From Pseudazoarcus sp963975885 (GTDB taxonomy: Bacteria > Pseudomonadota > Gammaproteobacteria > Burkholderiales > Rhodocyclaceae), in assembly GCA_963975885.1 (NCBI GenBank), contig CAXBIS010000002.1, positions 1 to 64,000 of the forward strand: a stretch of DNA of 64,000 nucleotides. The letters are read 5' to 3'. The translations under genes and the position numbers were made by a program. This document shows positions 26,610 through 35,259 of this stretch, in pieces. Under the pieces are notes generated by a model. That model was not told the origin of the DNA. It ran no database searches and saw only the letters and a list, made by a program, of their open reading frames with translations. Numbering within the stretch: the first letter of the stretch is position 1; the number at the start of each line of letters is the position of its first letter.

Positions 26610-27968
26610 ATGCTTATAAAGATCAAGAAAGGGCTGGATCTGCCGATCAGCGGCAAGCCTGAACAGCGGGTCGAGGACGCTCGGGCGGTCAGGCACGTCG
26701 CAGTGCTCGGCGTGGATCACGTCGATCTCAAGCCCACCATGCACGTAGCGGAAGGTGACAAGGTCAAACTGGGACAGCCTCTCTTCGAACACAAGAAGCT
26801 TCCCGGGGTGTTCATCACCGCGCCGGGCGCCGGCGAAGTCGTCGCGATCAACCGCGGCGCACGCAGGATGCTCCAGTCCGTCGTCATCCGACTCGACGAC
26901 GAAGAGGAGGCGGAAGTCTTCGCCTCCTACCCGCGCGAACAACTCGGCTCGCTCAACGCCGAGCAGGTCGCCGAGAATTTGCTGGCTTCGGGCGCATGGG
27001 CGACATTGCGCACCCGCCCCTTCGGCAAGATTCCCCATCCCGAATCCCGTCCGCATTCGATCTTCGTTACGGCCATCGATACCAACCCGCTCGCCGCCGA
27101 TCCGCAGGTCGTGATCTCGAATCAGGAAGAAGCCTTCGCCGACGGCCTGGCCGTTCTCGGCCACCTGACTGAAGGCCCGGTCTGGGTCTGTAAGGCCGAA
27201 GGTGCGCGACTCGGCAAGCTGGCCGAGAGCGACAAGGTGCGCGTGGCCAGTTTCGACGGCCCGCACCCGGCCGGCCTGCCCAGTACGCACATCCACTTCC
27301 TCGACCCGGTCAATGCCGAGAAGACGGTCTGGCACCTGAACTATCAGGACGTGATCGCGATCGGCAAGCTGTTCACGACCGGCAGGCTGTCTACCGAACG
27401 CGTCATCTCGCTCGCCGGCCCGCGCGTCAAGAACCCTCGTCTGCTGCGCACCCGCATGGGCGCGTGCATCGACGAACTCATCGACGGCGAACTGGTCGAC
27501 GGCAATCATCGCGTCATTTCGGGCTCCGTACTCTCTGGACGTCGTGTAGCGAACTGGTCGGCCTACATCGGCGCACACCATTTGCAGATCAGCGTCCTGC
27601 AGGAAGGCCAGACGCGAGAGTTCATGGGCTGGCTCAACCCGGCCGGGCACAAGTTCTCCTTCATGAACGTGATGTTTACGAGCTTCTCGCGCAACAGCAC
27701 GCGGACCTTCGACTTCACTTCGTCACAGAACGGCAGCCCGCGCGCGATGGTGCCGGTCGGCGCCTTCGAGGACGTGATGCCGCTCGACATCCTGCCCACG
27801 CAGTTGTTGCGCTACCTGCTGGTGCGCGACACCGACATGGCTCAGAAGCTCGGCTGTCTGGAGCTCGACGAGGAAGACCTCGCGCTGTGCTCGTTCGTGT
27901 GCGTCGGCAAGTACGACTACTCGCCGGTTCTTCGTCAAAACCTTAGCCAGATTGAGAGGGAAGGCTGA
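26610..27968 (+). CDS. nqrA: Na+-translocating NADH:quinone reductase subunit A
   Basis: Cytoplasmic subunit of the Na+-NQR complex, which oxidises NADH, reduces ubiquinone and pumps Na+ out. It is 452 aa, beginning MLIKIKKGLDLPISGKPEQ, and contains family stretches such as GTGYTGxx-free HFLDPV and RTRMGACIDELIDGEL. Start at 26610 follows the family; an upstream in-frame ATG at 26547 is not conserved in character. Its stop overlaps the nqrB ATG by one base. Confidence 0.96.
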   Translation: MLIKIKKGLDLPISGKPEQRVEDARAVRHVAVLGVDHVDLKPTMHVAEGDKVKLGQPLFEHKKLPGVFITAPGAGEVVAINRGARRMLQSVVIRLDDEEEAEVFASYPREQLGSLNAEQVAENLLASGAWATLRTRPFGKIPHPESRPHSIFVTAIDTNPLAADPQVVISNQEEAFADGLAVLGHLTEGPVWVCKAEGARLGKLAESDKVRVASFDGPHPAGLPSTHIHFLDPVNAEKTVWHLNYQDVIAIGKLFTTGRLSTERVISLAGPRVKNPRLLRTRMGACIDELIDGELVDGNHRVISGSVLSGRRVANWSAYIGAHHLQISVLQEGQTREFMGWLNPAGHKFSFMNVMFTSFSRNSTRTFDFTSSQNGSPRAMVPVGAFEDVMPLDILPTQLLRYLLVRDTDMAQKLGCLELDEEDLALCSFVCVGKYDYSPVLRQNLSQIEREG

Positions 27969-29182
27969 TGTCACGCATGCGACGCTTCCTCGACAGTATC
28001 GAGCCGCAGTTCCACAAGGGTGGTCGGTTCGAGAAGTACTACGCGGTGTACGAGATGGTGGATACGTTCCTGTATGCACCGCCCGACACCACCCGCACGG
28101 CGCCGCACGTTCGCGACGGCATCGATCTGAAGCGCATGATGAGCTATGTCGTCGTCGCGCTGATCCCGTGCATCCTTTGGAGCTGGTTCAACAGCGGTTA
28201 CCAGGCCAACCTCGCACTGGCGGAACTCGACATCGTCCGTGAGGACTGGCGCGGTGCCCTGCTGTCCATGTTCGGCATCGGCTTCAATCCCGGCAATCCG
28301 TTCGCCAACATGGCGCACGGCTTCCTGTTGTTCCTGCCGCTATACCTGACGACGCTGATCGTCGGTGGCCTGTGGGAGGTGCTGTTCGCGACCGTGCGCA
28401 ACCACGAGGTCAATGAGGGCTTCCTCGTCACCTCGATGCTGTTCACGCTGACGCTGCCGCCGGAGATGCCGCTGTGGATGGTGGCCGTGGGCATCAGCTT
28501 CGGTGTCGTCATCGGCAAGGAGGTGTTCGGTGGCACGGGCAAGAACTTCCTGAACCCCGCGCTGACCGGTCGCGCTTTCCTGTACTTCGCCTATCCCGCC
28601 GAGATCTCCGGCGACCAGGTGTGGGTCGCGGTCGACGGCTGGTCGCACGCCACCCCGCTGGGTCTGGGCGAAACCGGCGGCATGGCCGGCATCCTCGATT
28701 CGGGTCTGACCTGGTGGCAAGCCTTCGTCGGCCTGATGCCGGGCTCGATGGGCGAGACCTCGACGCTTGCGATCCTGATCGGCGCGGCGTTCCTGCTCTA
28801 CACCCGCATCGCGAACTGGCGGATCATGGCCGGCGTGGTGCTCGGCGTGATCGCGACATCGCTGCTGTTCAACCTGCTCGCGAGCGGCACGCGCCCGATG
28901 ATGGAAATGCCCTTCTACTGGCACTTCGTCGTCGGCGGCCTGAGCTTCGGCCTGGTCTTCATGGCGACCGATCCGGTCTCCGCTGCAATGACCAACGCCG
29001 GTCGCCTGTGGTTCGGCGTGCTGATCGGCTTCATGACGGTGGTGATCCGCGCGATCAACCCGGCCTTCCCGGAAGGCATCATGCTGGCCATCCTGTTTGC
29101 CAACCTGTTCGCACCACTGATCGACTACGTGGTCATCCAGATGAACATCCGACGGAGGGAGCGCCGCCATGTCAGCGCCTGA
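27968..29182 (+). CDS. nqrB: Na+-translocating NADH:quinone reductase subunit B
   Basis: Integral membrane subunit carrying riboflavin and a covalent FMN, site of Na+ movement and quinone binding. It is 404 aa with about 8-10 membrane helices. The flavinylation motif Dxx(S/T)gAT appears as DGWSHAT, with T229 as the predicted FMN threonine; the usual glycine is histidine here. Overlaps nqrA by one base and nqrC by 14. Confidence 0.96.
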   Translation: MSRMRRFLDSIEPQFHKGGRFEKYYAVYEMVDTFLYAPPDTTRTAPHVRDGIDLKRMMSYVVVALIPCILWSWFNSGYQANLALAELDIVREDWRGALLSMFGIGFNPGNPFANMAHGFLLFLPLYLTTLIVGGLWEVLFATVRNHEVNEGFLVTSMLFTLTLPPEMPLWMVAVGISFGVVIGKEVFGGTGKNFLNPALTGRAFLYFAYPAEISGDQVWVAVDGWSHATPLGLGETGGMAGILDSGLTWWQAFVGLMPGSMGETSTLAILIGAAFLLYTRIANWRIMAGVVLGVIATSLLFNLLASGTRPMMEMPFYWHFVVGGLSFGLVFMATDPVSAAMTNAGRLWFGVLIGFMTVVIRAINPAFPEGIMLAILFANLFAPLIDYVVIQMNIRRRERRHVSA

Positions 29183-29999
29183 GAAGAAATCCGCCGGCGG
29201 CCCGCTGGCATCCATCCTCGCCCTGCCCAACGACAGCGCGAAGAAGACCCTGTTCATGGCCGTGGCCGTGTGTCTGGTCTGTTCGGTGGTCGTCGCTTCG
29301 GCCGCCGTGGGCCTGCGCCCTATTCAGGTCGCCAACCAGGAACGTGACCGTATCCGCAACATCGTCGATGTCGCGGGCGTCGCCCAACCTGGACAGTCGG
29401 CCGCCGAGGCCTTCAACGAGAAGGTCGAGCCGCTGCTGATCCGTCTCGAGGACGGTAGCGAGAGCGACGAGTACGACGTGTCGACCTTCGACATCGAGAA
29501 GGCGTCCAAGGACCCGGCGATGTCGCGCCCCCTTCCCAAACCGGAGGACAAGGCCAACATCAAGCGCCAGCCGACCCACATGCCGGTGTTCATCGTGCGC
29601 GGCGAGGCGGGTGAAATGGAACGCCTGATCCTGCCGGTGCACGGCGCGGGCCTGTGGTCGACCCTCTACGGCTTCCTTGCCCTCGACGGCGACCTCAACA
29701 CCGTGAGCGGGCTGAAGTTCTACCAGCATGCCGAGACCCCGGGTCTGGGTGGCGAGGTCGACAACCCGAATTGGCGCGCGATCTGGGATGGCAAGATGAT
29801 CTACGACGATCAAGGCAACCCGGTGATCCAACTGGTCAAGGGCTCGGTCGACGCTTCGACGCCGAACGCCGAGCACAAGATCGACGGCCTGGCCGGCGCC
29901 ACGCTGACCTCGCGCGGCGTAGAGAATCTGATCAACTTCTGGCTCGGCGAGGACGGCTACGGCCCGTTCATCGAGCGCCTGAAAAACGAGAGGGGGTAA
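29169..29999 (+). CDS. nqrC: Na+-translocating NADH:quinone reductase subunit C
   Basis: Membrane-anchored periplasmic subunit with a covalent FMN. It is 276 aa: one N-terminal helix (about 28-48) and an FMN-binding domain ending in DGLAGATLTS, where T245 is the predicted attachment residue. FMN attachment needs ApbE, which is not encoded in this window. The ATG lies inside the end of nqrB. Confidence 0.95.
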   Translation: MSAPEKKSAGGPLASILALPNDSAKKTLFMAVAVCLVCSVVVASAAVGLRPIQVANQERDRIRNIVDVAGVAQPGQSAAEAFNEKVEPLLIRLEDGSESDEYDVSTFDIEKASKDPAMSRPLPKPEDKANIKRQPTHMPVFIVRGEAGEMERLILPVHGAGLWSTLYGFLALDGDLNTVSGLKFYQHAETPGLGGEVDNPNWRAIWDGKMIYDDQGNPVIQLVKGSVDASTPNAEHKIDGLAGATLTSRGVENLINFWLGEDGYGPFIERLKNERG

Positions 30000-30002
30000 G
30001 CC

Positions 30003-30662
30003 ATGGCGAACGCAACCAAAAAGCTCGTCTCCGCCCCGGTCGCGGACAACAACCCGATCATCCTGCAGGTGTTGGGCATCTGTTCGGCGCTGGCCGTCAC
30101 GACCAAGATGTCAACCGCCTTCACGATGTGCATCGCGCTCACGGCCGTGCTGTGCTGCTCGAACGTGCTGATCTCGATGATCCGCAATCACATCCCGAGC
30201 AGCATCCGCATCATCATCGAGATGACCATCGTTGCCTCGCTGGTGATCCTTGTCGACCAGCTTCTGAAGGCGTTCGCCTTCGGACTGTCCAAGGAACTGT
30301 CGGTGTTCGTCGGCCTGATCATCACGAACTGCATCGTGCTCGGTCGTGCCGAAGCCTTCGCACTGAAGAACCCGCCGCTGCCCAGTTTCTGGGACGGCCT
30401 GGGCAACGGTCTCGGTTACAGCGCCATCCTGCTCATCGTCGGCTTCGTACGCGAACTGTTCGGTTCGGGCTCGCTGTTCGGCGTGCAGATCCTGTCACTG
30501 GCCAAGGACGGTGGCTGGTACGTGCCCAACGGCATGATGCTGCTGCCTCCGAGCGCATTCTTCCTGATCGGCCTGATCATCTGGGCCGTGCGCAGCTGGA
30601 AGCCCGAGCAGGTCGAGAAGCCTGACTTCCAGATCCAGACTCATCGCCCCGAGGTGTCGTAA
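30003..30662 (+). CDS. nqrD: Na+-translocating NADH:quinone reductase subunit D
   Basis: Small membrane subunit homologous to RnfE, 219 aa with six predicted helices. With NqrE it forms the inverted-repeat pair that holds a membrane Fe-S centre; the cysteines in TAVLCCSN and IITNCIVLGRAEA fit that role. Starts three bases after nqrC and overlaps nqrE by one base. Confidence 0.96.
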   Translation: MANATKKLVSAPVADNNPIILQVLGICSALAVTTKMSTAFTMCIALTAVLCCSNVLISMIRNHIPSSIRIIIEMTIVASLVILVDQLLKAFAFGLSKELSVFVGLIITNCIVLGRAEAFALKNPPLPSFWDGLGNGLGYSAILLIVGFVRELFGSGSLFGVQILSLAKDGGWYVPNGMMLLPPSAFFLIGLIIWAVRSWKPEQVEKPDFQIQTHRPEVS

Positions 30663-31270
30663 TGGAAGCTTTGTTCAATCTCTTCATCAGCGCGGTTTTC
30701 GTTGAGAACCTGGCACTGGCGTTCTTCCTCGGGATGTGCACCTTTCTCGCCATCTCGAAGCAGATCGGCGCAGCCTTCGGGCTGGGCATTGCGGTGGTCG
30801 TGGTGCAGGCCCTGACCGTTCCGGTCAACCACCTGATCTACTACTGGCTGCTGCGCGACGGCGCGCTGGCCTGGGCGGGACTGCCGGACGTCAATCTCAA
30901 CTTCCTTGGCCTGATCGTCTATATCGGCGTCATTGCGGCCCTGGTGCAGATTCTCGAGATGTTCCTCGACAAGTACGTTCCGACGCTCTACAACGCGCTC
31001 GGGGTGTACATGCCGTTGATCACGGTGAACTGCGCCATTCTCGGTGGCACGCTGTTCATGGTCGAACGTGACTACAACTTCGCCGAAAGCGTGACCTACG
31101 GCGTCGGCTCCGGCGTCGGCTGGGCACTGGCGATCACTGCGCTGGCGGGCATCCGGGAGAAGCTCAAGTACTCCGACATCCCGGCCGGACTGCAGGGTCT
31201 CGGCATCACGTTCATCGCAACCGGCTTGATGTCCCTGGGCTTCATGGCCTTCTCCGGCATCCAGCTCTGA
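30662..31270 (+). CDS. nqrE: Na+-translocating NADH:quinone reductase subunit E
   Basis: Membrane subunit homologous to RnfA, 202 aa, starting MEALFNLFISAVFVENLALAF and including GMCTFLAISKQ and the ITVNCAILGG motif with the second iron-ligand cysteine. It pairs with NqrD. Downstream nqrF begins 19 bases later with its own ribosome site (GACGAGG). Confidence 0.96.
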   Translation: MEALFNLFISAVFVENLALAFFLGMCTFLAISKQIGAAFGLGIAVVVVQALTVPVNHLIYYWLLRDGALAWAGLPDVNLNFLGLIVYIGVIAALVQILEMFLDKYVPTLYNALGVYMPLITVNCAILGGTLFMVERDYNFAESVTYGVGSGVGWALAITALAGIREKLKYSDIPAGLQGLGITFIATGLMSLGFMAFSGIQL

Positions 31271-31289
31271 CGCGACGAGGTAAACGCAC

Positions 31290-32510
31290 ATGATTGAAAT
31301 CATTCTCGGTGTCTTCTTTTTCGTCGCGATCGTCATCATTCTGGTGTACGTGATTCTCGCGGCGCGCTCGAAGCTGGTCGCGACGGGCAACGTGAAGATC
31401 AACATCAACAACGAGAAGACGATCGAAGTACCGGTCGGCGGCAAGCTGCTCGGCGCGCTGGCCAACGCCCAGTTGTTCGTCGGCTCGGCCTGCGGCGGGG
31501 GCGGTACCTGCGCCCAATGCAAGGTCAAGGTCTTCGAGGGCGGCGGCGCCATCCTCCCGACCGAAACCGGCCACATCAACAAGCGTCAGGCCCGTGAAGG
31601 CGAGCGTCTGTCCTGCCAGGTCGCGGTCAAGCAGGACATGAAGATCGAGGTTCCCGAAGAAGTCTTCGGCGTCAAGAAGTGGGAGTGCACGGTGCGCTCC
31701 AACCACAACGTCGCGACCTTCATCAAGGAACTGATTCTCGAACTGCCCGAAGGCGAGAGCGTCGACTTCCGCGCCGGTGGCTATATCCAGATCGAGGCGC
31801 CGCCGCACAAGGTCGACTTCAAGGACTTCATCATCGAAGAGCGCTTCCGCGACGACTGGGACCGCTACAACGTGTGGCAGTACAAGTCCAAGGTCGACGA
31901 GGAAGTCACCCGTGCCTACTCGATGGCGAACTACCCCGATGAGAAAGGCATCATCATGCTCAATGTGCGCATCGCCACCCCGCCGCCGCGGGCCGAGGGC
32001 GTGCCGCCGGGCAAGATGTCGTCGTATATCTTCAGCCTCAAGGAAGGCGACAAGGTCACGATCTCCGGCCCGTTCGGCGAGTTCTTCGCACGCGAGACCG
32101 ACGCCGAGATGGTGTTCATCGGCGGTGGTGCGGGCATGGCGCCGATGCGTTCGCACATCTTCGATCAGCTCGACCGCCTCAAGACCAAACGCAAGATCAG
32201 TTTCTGGTACGGTGCACGCTCCAAACGCGAGATGTTCTACGTTGAGGATTTCGACAAGCTGGCCGCCGAGAACGAAAACTTCCAATGGCATGTCGCACTG
32301 TCGGACGCGCTGCCGGAAGATGAGTGGAAGGGCTACACCGGCTTCATCCACAATGTCCTGTACGAAAACTTCCTCAAGGACCATCCGGCACCGGAAGACT
32401 GCGAGTACTACATGTGTGGACCCCCGATGATGAACGCGGCGGTCATCCAGATGCTGCTCGACCTCGGCGTGGAGCGCGAGAACATCCTGCTGGACGACTT
32501 CGGCGGCTGA
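31290..32510 (+). CDS. nqrF: Na+-translocating NADH:quinone reductase subunit F
   Basis: NADH-oxidising subunit, 406 aa: one N-terminal helix (about 3-25), a [2Fe-2S] ferredoxin domain with SACGGGGTCAQC and a later LSCQV cysteine, then an FAD domain (RAYSMANYP) and an NADH domain (GGGAGMAPMRSH … MCGPPMMNAAV). All four iron ligands and the flavin motif are present. This is the entry point of electrons into the complex. Confidence 0.97.
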   Translation: MIEIILGVFFFVAIVIILVYVILAARSKLVATGNVKININNEKTIEVPVGGKLLGALANAQLFVGSACGGGGTCAQCKVKVFEGGGAILPTETGHINKRQAREGERLSCQVAVKQDMKIEVPEEVFGVKKWECTVRSNHNVATFIKELILELPEGESVDFRAGGYIQIEAPPHKVDFKDFIIEERFRDDWDRYNVWQYKSKVDEEVTRAYSMANYPDEKGIIMLNVRIATPPPRAEGVPPGKMSSYIFSLKEGDKVTISGPFGEFFARETDAEMVFIGGGAGMAPMRSHIFDQLDRLKTKRKISFWYGARSKREMFYVEDFDKLAAENENFQWHVALSDALPEDEWKGYTGFIHNVLYENFLKDHPAPEDCEYYMCGPPMMNAAVIQMLLDLGVERENILLDDFGG

Positions 32511-32519
32511 CGTTCTCCC

Positions 32520-32540
32520 GGCCCGGTCTCGTACCGGGCC
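32520..32540 (+). other. Hairpin between nqrF and nqrM
   Basis: Stem GGCCCGGT/ACCGGGCC of 8 bp with a five-base loop, no U-tract. It may protect the nqrABCDEF message 3' end or partly reduce transcription into nqrM rather than fully terminate. Confidence 0.45.
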
Positions 32541-32565
32541 GACGCCCCACCCCTTTGGAGGCCAA

Positions 32566-32760
32566 ATGACCATCTACATCGTGACTTTCCTGATCATGGG
32601 AATCGCCGTACTTGCCATGGCTGTCGGCGTGCTCGCCGGCCGCAAGCCGATCGCGGGAAGCTGTGGTGGCCTCGGAAAGTTCAACGTCGACTGCGTTGCC
32701 GGCTGCGACAAGCCCTGTCCCAAGCGCGAGGCTCGCGCGCAGACCGAACATCAACACTAG
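32566..32760 (+). CDS. nqrM: Na+-NQR maturation protein NqrM
   Basis: Small membrane protein of 64 aa needed to assemble the iron centre of the NqrD/E pair. One helix (about 4-24) is followed by four cysteines, C33, C43, C47 and C51, in the order SCGGLGK … DCVAGCDKPCPKR that defines the family. It is preceded by TTTGGAGG. In many bacteria apbE stands between nqrF and nqrM; here it is missing. Confidence 0.93.
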   Translation: MTIYIVTFLIMGIAVLAMAVGVLAGRKPIAGSCGGLGKFNVDCVAGCDKPCPKREARAQTEHQH

Positions 32761-32782
32761 AAAAAACGCGAAAGGGAGAGCC

Positions 32783-33178
32783 ATGCTCAAGTCGCTGCTC
32801 GTCAAGGACTACATGTCCGGGGATCCACTGGCTTTCAAGCCGGACACGGAAATCCTCGACGCGATCCACCTGCTGCTCAAGCACGAGATGACCGGTGCGC
32901 CGGTCATCGACAACATGGGTCGCGTGGTCGGCTTCCTGTCGGAAAAAGACTGTATCAAGACCTCGCTCAACGCCTCGTACCACGAGGAGCGCGGCGGTCG
33001 CGTGAGCGAGCTGATGTCGCCCAACGTGATCACGCTGGAACCGGATTCCTCGCTGATGGAGGCGGCCGAGATGTTCGTCGGCAGCGCCATCCGCTGCTAT
33101 CCGGTCGTAGAGAATGGTCGCCTGGTCGGCCAGCTCTCGCGTCGTGACGTCCTGCGCGCGCTCGAGAAGCTCTGGTAA
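32783..33178 (+). CDS. CBS-pair domain protein
   Basis: Protein of 131 aa made almost only of two CBS domains (about 5-60 and 75-130), with VKDYMSGDPLAFKPDTEI and VSELMSPNVITLEPDSSL as the two starts. CBS pairs bind adenine nucleotides and often sense energy state. GGGAGAG precedes the ATG and the gene ends the nqr transcript before a strong terminator. A regulatory role on Na+-NQR is inference from position. Confidence 0.88.
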   Translation: MLKSLLVKDYMSGDPLAFKPDTEILDAIHLLLKHEMTGAPVIDNMGRVVGFLSEKDCIKTSLNASYHEERGGRVSELMSPNVITLEPDSSLMEAAEMFVGSAIRCYPVVENGRLVGQLSRRDVLRALEKLW

Positions 33179-33203
33179 GCCGCACGCGGAACGGATGAAA
33201 TCG

Positions 33204-33228
33204 AAGCCGGCCTCGAGCCGGCTTTTTT
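33204..33228 (+). terminator. Terminator of the nqr operon
   Basis: Stem AAGCCGG/CCGGCTT with a seven-base loop and six T in the tract, 25 bases after the CBS gene. Canonical intrinsic terminator. Confidence 0.88.
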
Positions 33229-33321
33229 CATGCACCTGCAACCGGTAACGGTGGGCCTGTTTGCGCTAGAATCGGCGTTTTTCCGCCGGTCTCGCCGGCG
33301 CACTCGCTGGAGAATTCGAAG

Positions 33322-34242
33322 ATGTCCATGGCCGACCGTGACGGTTTCATCTGGTACGACGGAAAACTCGTCCCGTGGCGGGATGCGACCACCCACGTCC
33401 TGACGCACTCACTGCATTACGGCCTCGCGGTGTTCGAAGGCGTGCGCGCGTACAAGACGGACGACGGCCCGGCGATCTTTCGCCTGCCCGAGCATACCCA
33501 GCGTCTGCTCAACTCGGCCAAGATCTACCAGATGCCCATCCCCTACTCGCTCGACGAGCTGATGGCCGCACAGTGCGAGGTGGTTCGCGCCAACAAGCTC
33601 GAATCATGCTATCTGCGCCCGATCGCCTTCTACGGTTCGGAGAAGATGGGCATCTCGACGCGCGGCGCGACCGTGCATGTGTCCATCGCCGCCTGGCCCT
33701 GGGGTGCCTATCTCGGCGACGAGGGCATCCAGCACGGCATTCGCGTGAAGACCTCGTCCTACTCACGCCAGCACGTCAACGTGACGATGGCCCGCGCCAA
33801 GGTCTCCAGCACCTACGCCAACTCCATCCTCGCCAACCTCGAAGTCACCGCTCACGGCTACGACGAGGCGCTGCTGCTCGACACCCAGGGTTTCGTCGCC
33901 GAAGGCGCGGGCGAGAACCTGTTCGTGATCAAGGACGGTCGCATCTTCGAACCCGAGATCGCCTCGGCGCTGACCGGCATCACGCGCGATTCGGTGATTC
34001 GCATCGCGCGCGAGTTCGGTTATGAGGTCGAGTCCCGTCGCCTGACGCGTGATGATCTCTACATCGCCGACGAGGCCTTCTTCACCGGAACCGCGGCAGA
34101 GGTCACGCCGATCCGCGAACTCGACGATCGCATCATCGGCAGCGGCTCGCGTGGCCCCATTACCGAGAAGATCCAGTCGCGCTACTTCGACATCGTCGTC
34201 GGCCGCGCACCCGAATACGCCGAGTGGCTGACCCACGTCTGA
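33322..34242 (+). CDS. ilvE: Branched-chain amino acid aminotransferase
   Basis: PLP enzyme (fold type IV) for the last step of Val, Leu and Ile synthesis. It is 306 aa, with the PLP lysine K160 in MARAKVSSTYANS and the substrate-loop phrase GYDEALLLD followed by EGAGENLFVI. Start MSMADRDGFIWYDGKLVPW follows GGAGA. A -10-like TAGAAT lies at 33267-33272. Stand-alone gene after the nqr terminator. Confidence 0.95.
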   Translation: MSMADRDGFIWYDGKLVPWRDATTHVLTHSLHYGLAVFEGVRAYKTDDGPAIFRLPEHTQRLLNSAKIYQMPIPYSLDELMAAQCEVVRANKLESCYLRPIAFYGSEKMGISTRGATVHVSIAAWPWGAYLGDEGIQHGIRVKTSSYSRQHVNVTMARAKVSSTYANSILANLEVTAHGYDEALLLDTQGFVAEGAGENLFVIKDGRIFEPEIASALTGITRDSVIRIAREFGYEVESRRLTRDDLYIADEAFFTGTAAEVTPIRELDDRIIGSGSRGPITEKIQSRYFDIVVGRAPEYAEWLTHV

Positions 34243-34264
34243 TGGGTTTGGCCGCGCAGGCTCG

Positions 34265-35230
34265 ATGAGCACGCGCTACACCGCACCCTGGTGGCTCCCC
34301 GGGGGGCATCTGCAGACGATCTGGCCGCTCACGCGCAAGAGCGCCCTGCCCCCGCTCAGACGCGAGCGAGTCGACACCCCCGACGGCGACTTCGTGGATT
34401 TCGACTGGCTTGCCGACGCGCCGGACGACGCTCCGTTGCTGGTGCTGTTTCACGGCCTCGAAGGATCGAGCCGTTCGCACTACGCACGCAGCCTGCTGCT
34501 CGCTGCCGCGGCTCGCGGCTGGCGCGCGGTCGTGGCGCATTTTCGCGGTTGTTCGGGCGAGGCCAACCGTCTGACACGCGCCTATCACTCGGGTGACAGC
34601 GACGAGATCGACTGGATGCTCGCGCGCTTTCGACGTGATGCAGGAAGCGCTCCGCTGTTCGCGGTCGGCGTATCGCTGGGGGGCAATGCACTGCTCAAAT
34701 GGCTGGGCGAACGCGCCGACAGCGCTCACGACCGGCTGAGCGCGGCCGCCGCAGTCTGCCCGCCACTCGACCTCACGGTGTCGGGCGACGCGCTCGCGCG
34801 CGGATTCAATCGCATCTACACCCGTCATTTCCTCGCCACCCTCAGACCCAAGGCGCTGGCCAAGCTCGCACTCGAGCCCGGTCTGTTCGACCGCGAGCGC
34901 ATGCTGCGCGCGGCGACACTGCGCGACTTCGACGACGTCTATACCGCGCCTGTCCATGGCTTTCGCGACGCCGACGACTACTGGACACAAGCCTCGAGCC
35001 GTCCTTGGCTGGCGCGCATCGCGGTTTCCACATTGTTGCTGACCGCCGTCAACGACCCCTTCGTGCCAGCGCCTGCGCTGCCGTCGGAGAGCGAACGCTC
35101 GTCGGCCGTGCACCATCACCACCTCGCCACCGGCGGTCATGTCGGTTTCGTCTCGGGGCGCTGGCCAGGCCATCTGGACTGGCTCCCGGAAACCGTACTG
35201 GAGTTCTTCGTCCGCACGCATCTGCAATAA
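34265..35230 (+). CDS. YheT-family alpha/beta hydrolase
   Basis: Protein of 321 aa. Family opening YTAPWWLPGGHLQTIWP is clear, the oxyanion region is LFHGLEGSSRS, and the nucleophile is S137 in GVSLGGNALLKWLG. The late histidine is in TGGHVGFV. YheT hydrolases are conserved cytoplasmic esterases of unknown substrate. It lies 22 bases after ilvE on the same strand. Confidence 0.9.
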   Translation: MSTRYTAPWWLPGGHLQTIWPLTRKSALPPLRRERVDTPDGDFVDFDWLADAPDDAPLLVLFHGLEGSSRSHYARSLLLAAAARGWRAVVAHFRGCSGEANRLTRAYHSGDSDEIDWMLARFRRDAGSAPLFAVGVSLGGNALLKWLGERADSAHDRLSAAAAVCPPLDLTVSGDALARGFNRIYTRHFLATLRPKALAKLALEPGLFDRERMLRAATLRDFDDVYTAPVHGFRDADDYWTQASSRPWLARIAVSTLLLTAVNDPFVPAPALPSESERSSAVHHHHLATGGHVGFVSGRWPGHLDWLPETVLEFFVRTHLQ

Positions 35231-35259
35231 TCCCCGATCTGCCACGACATCACCCACTC

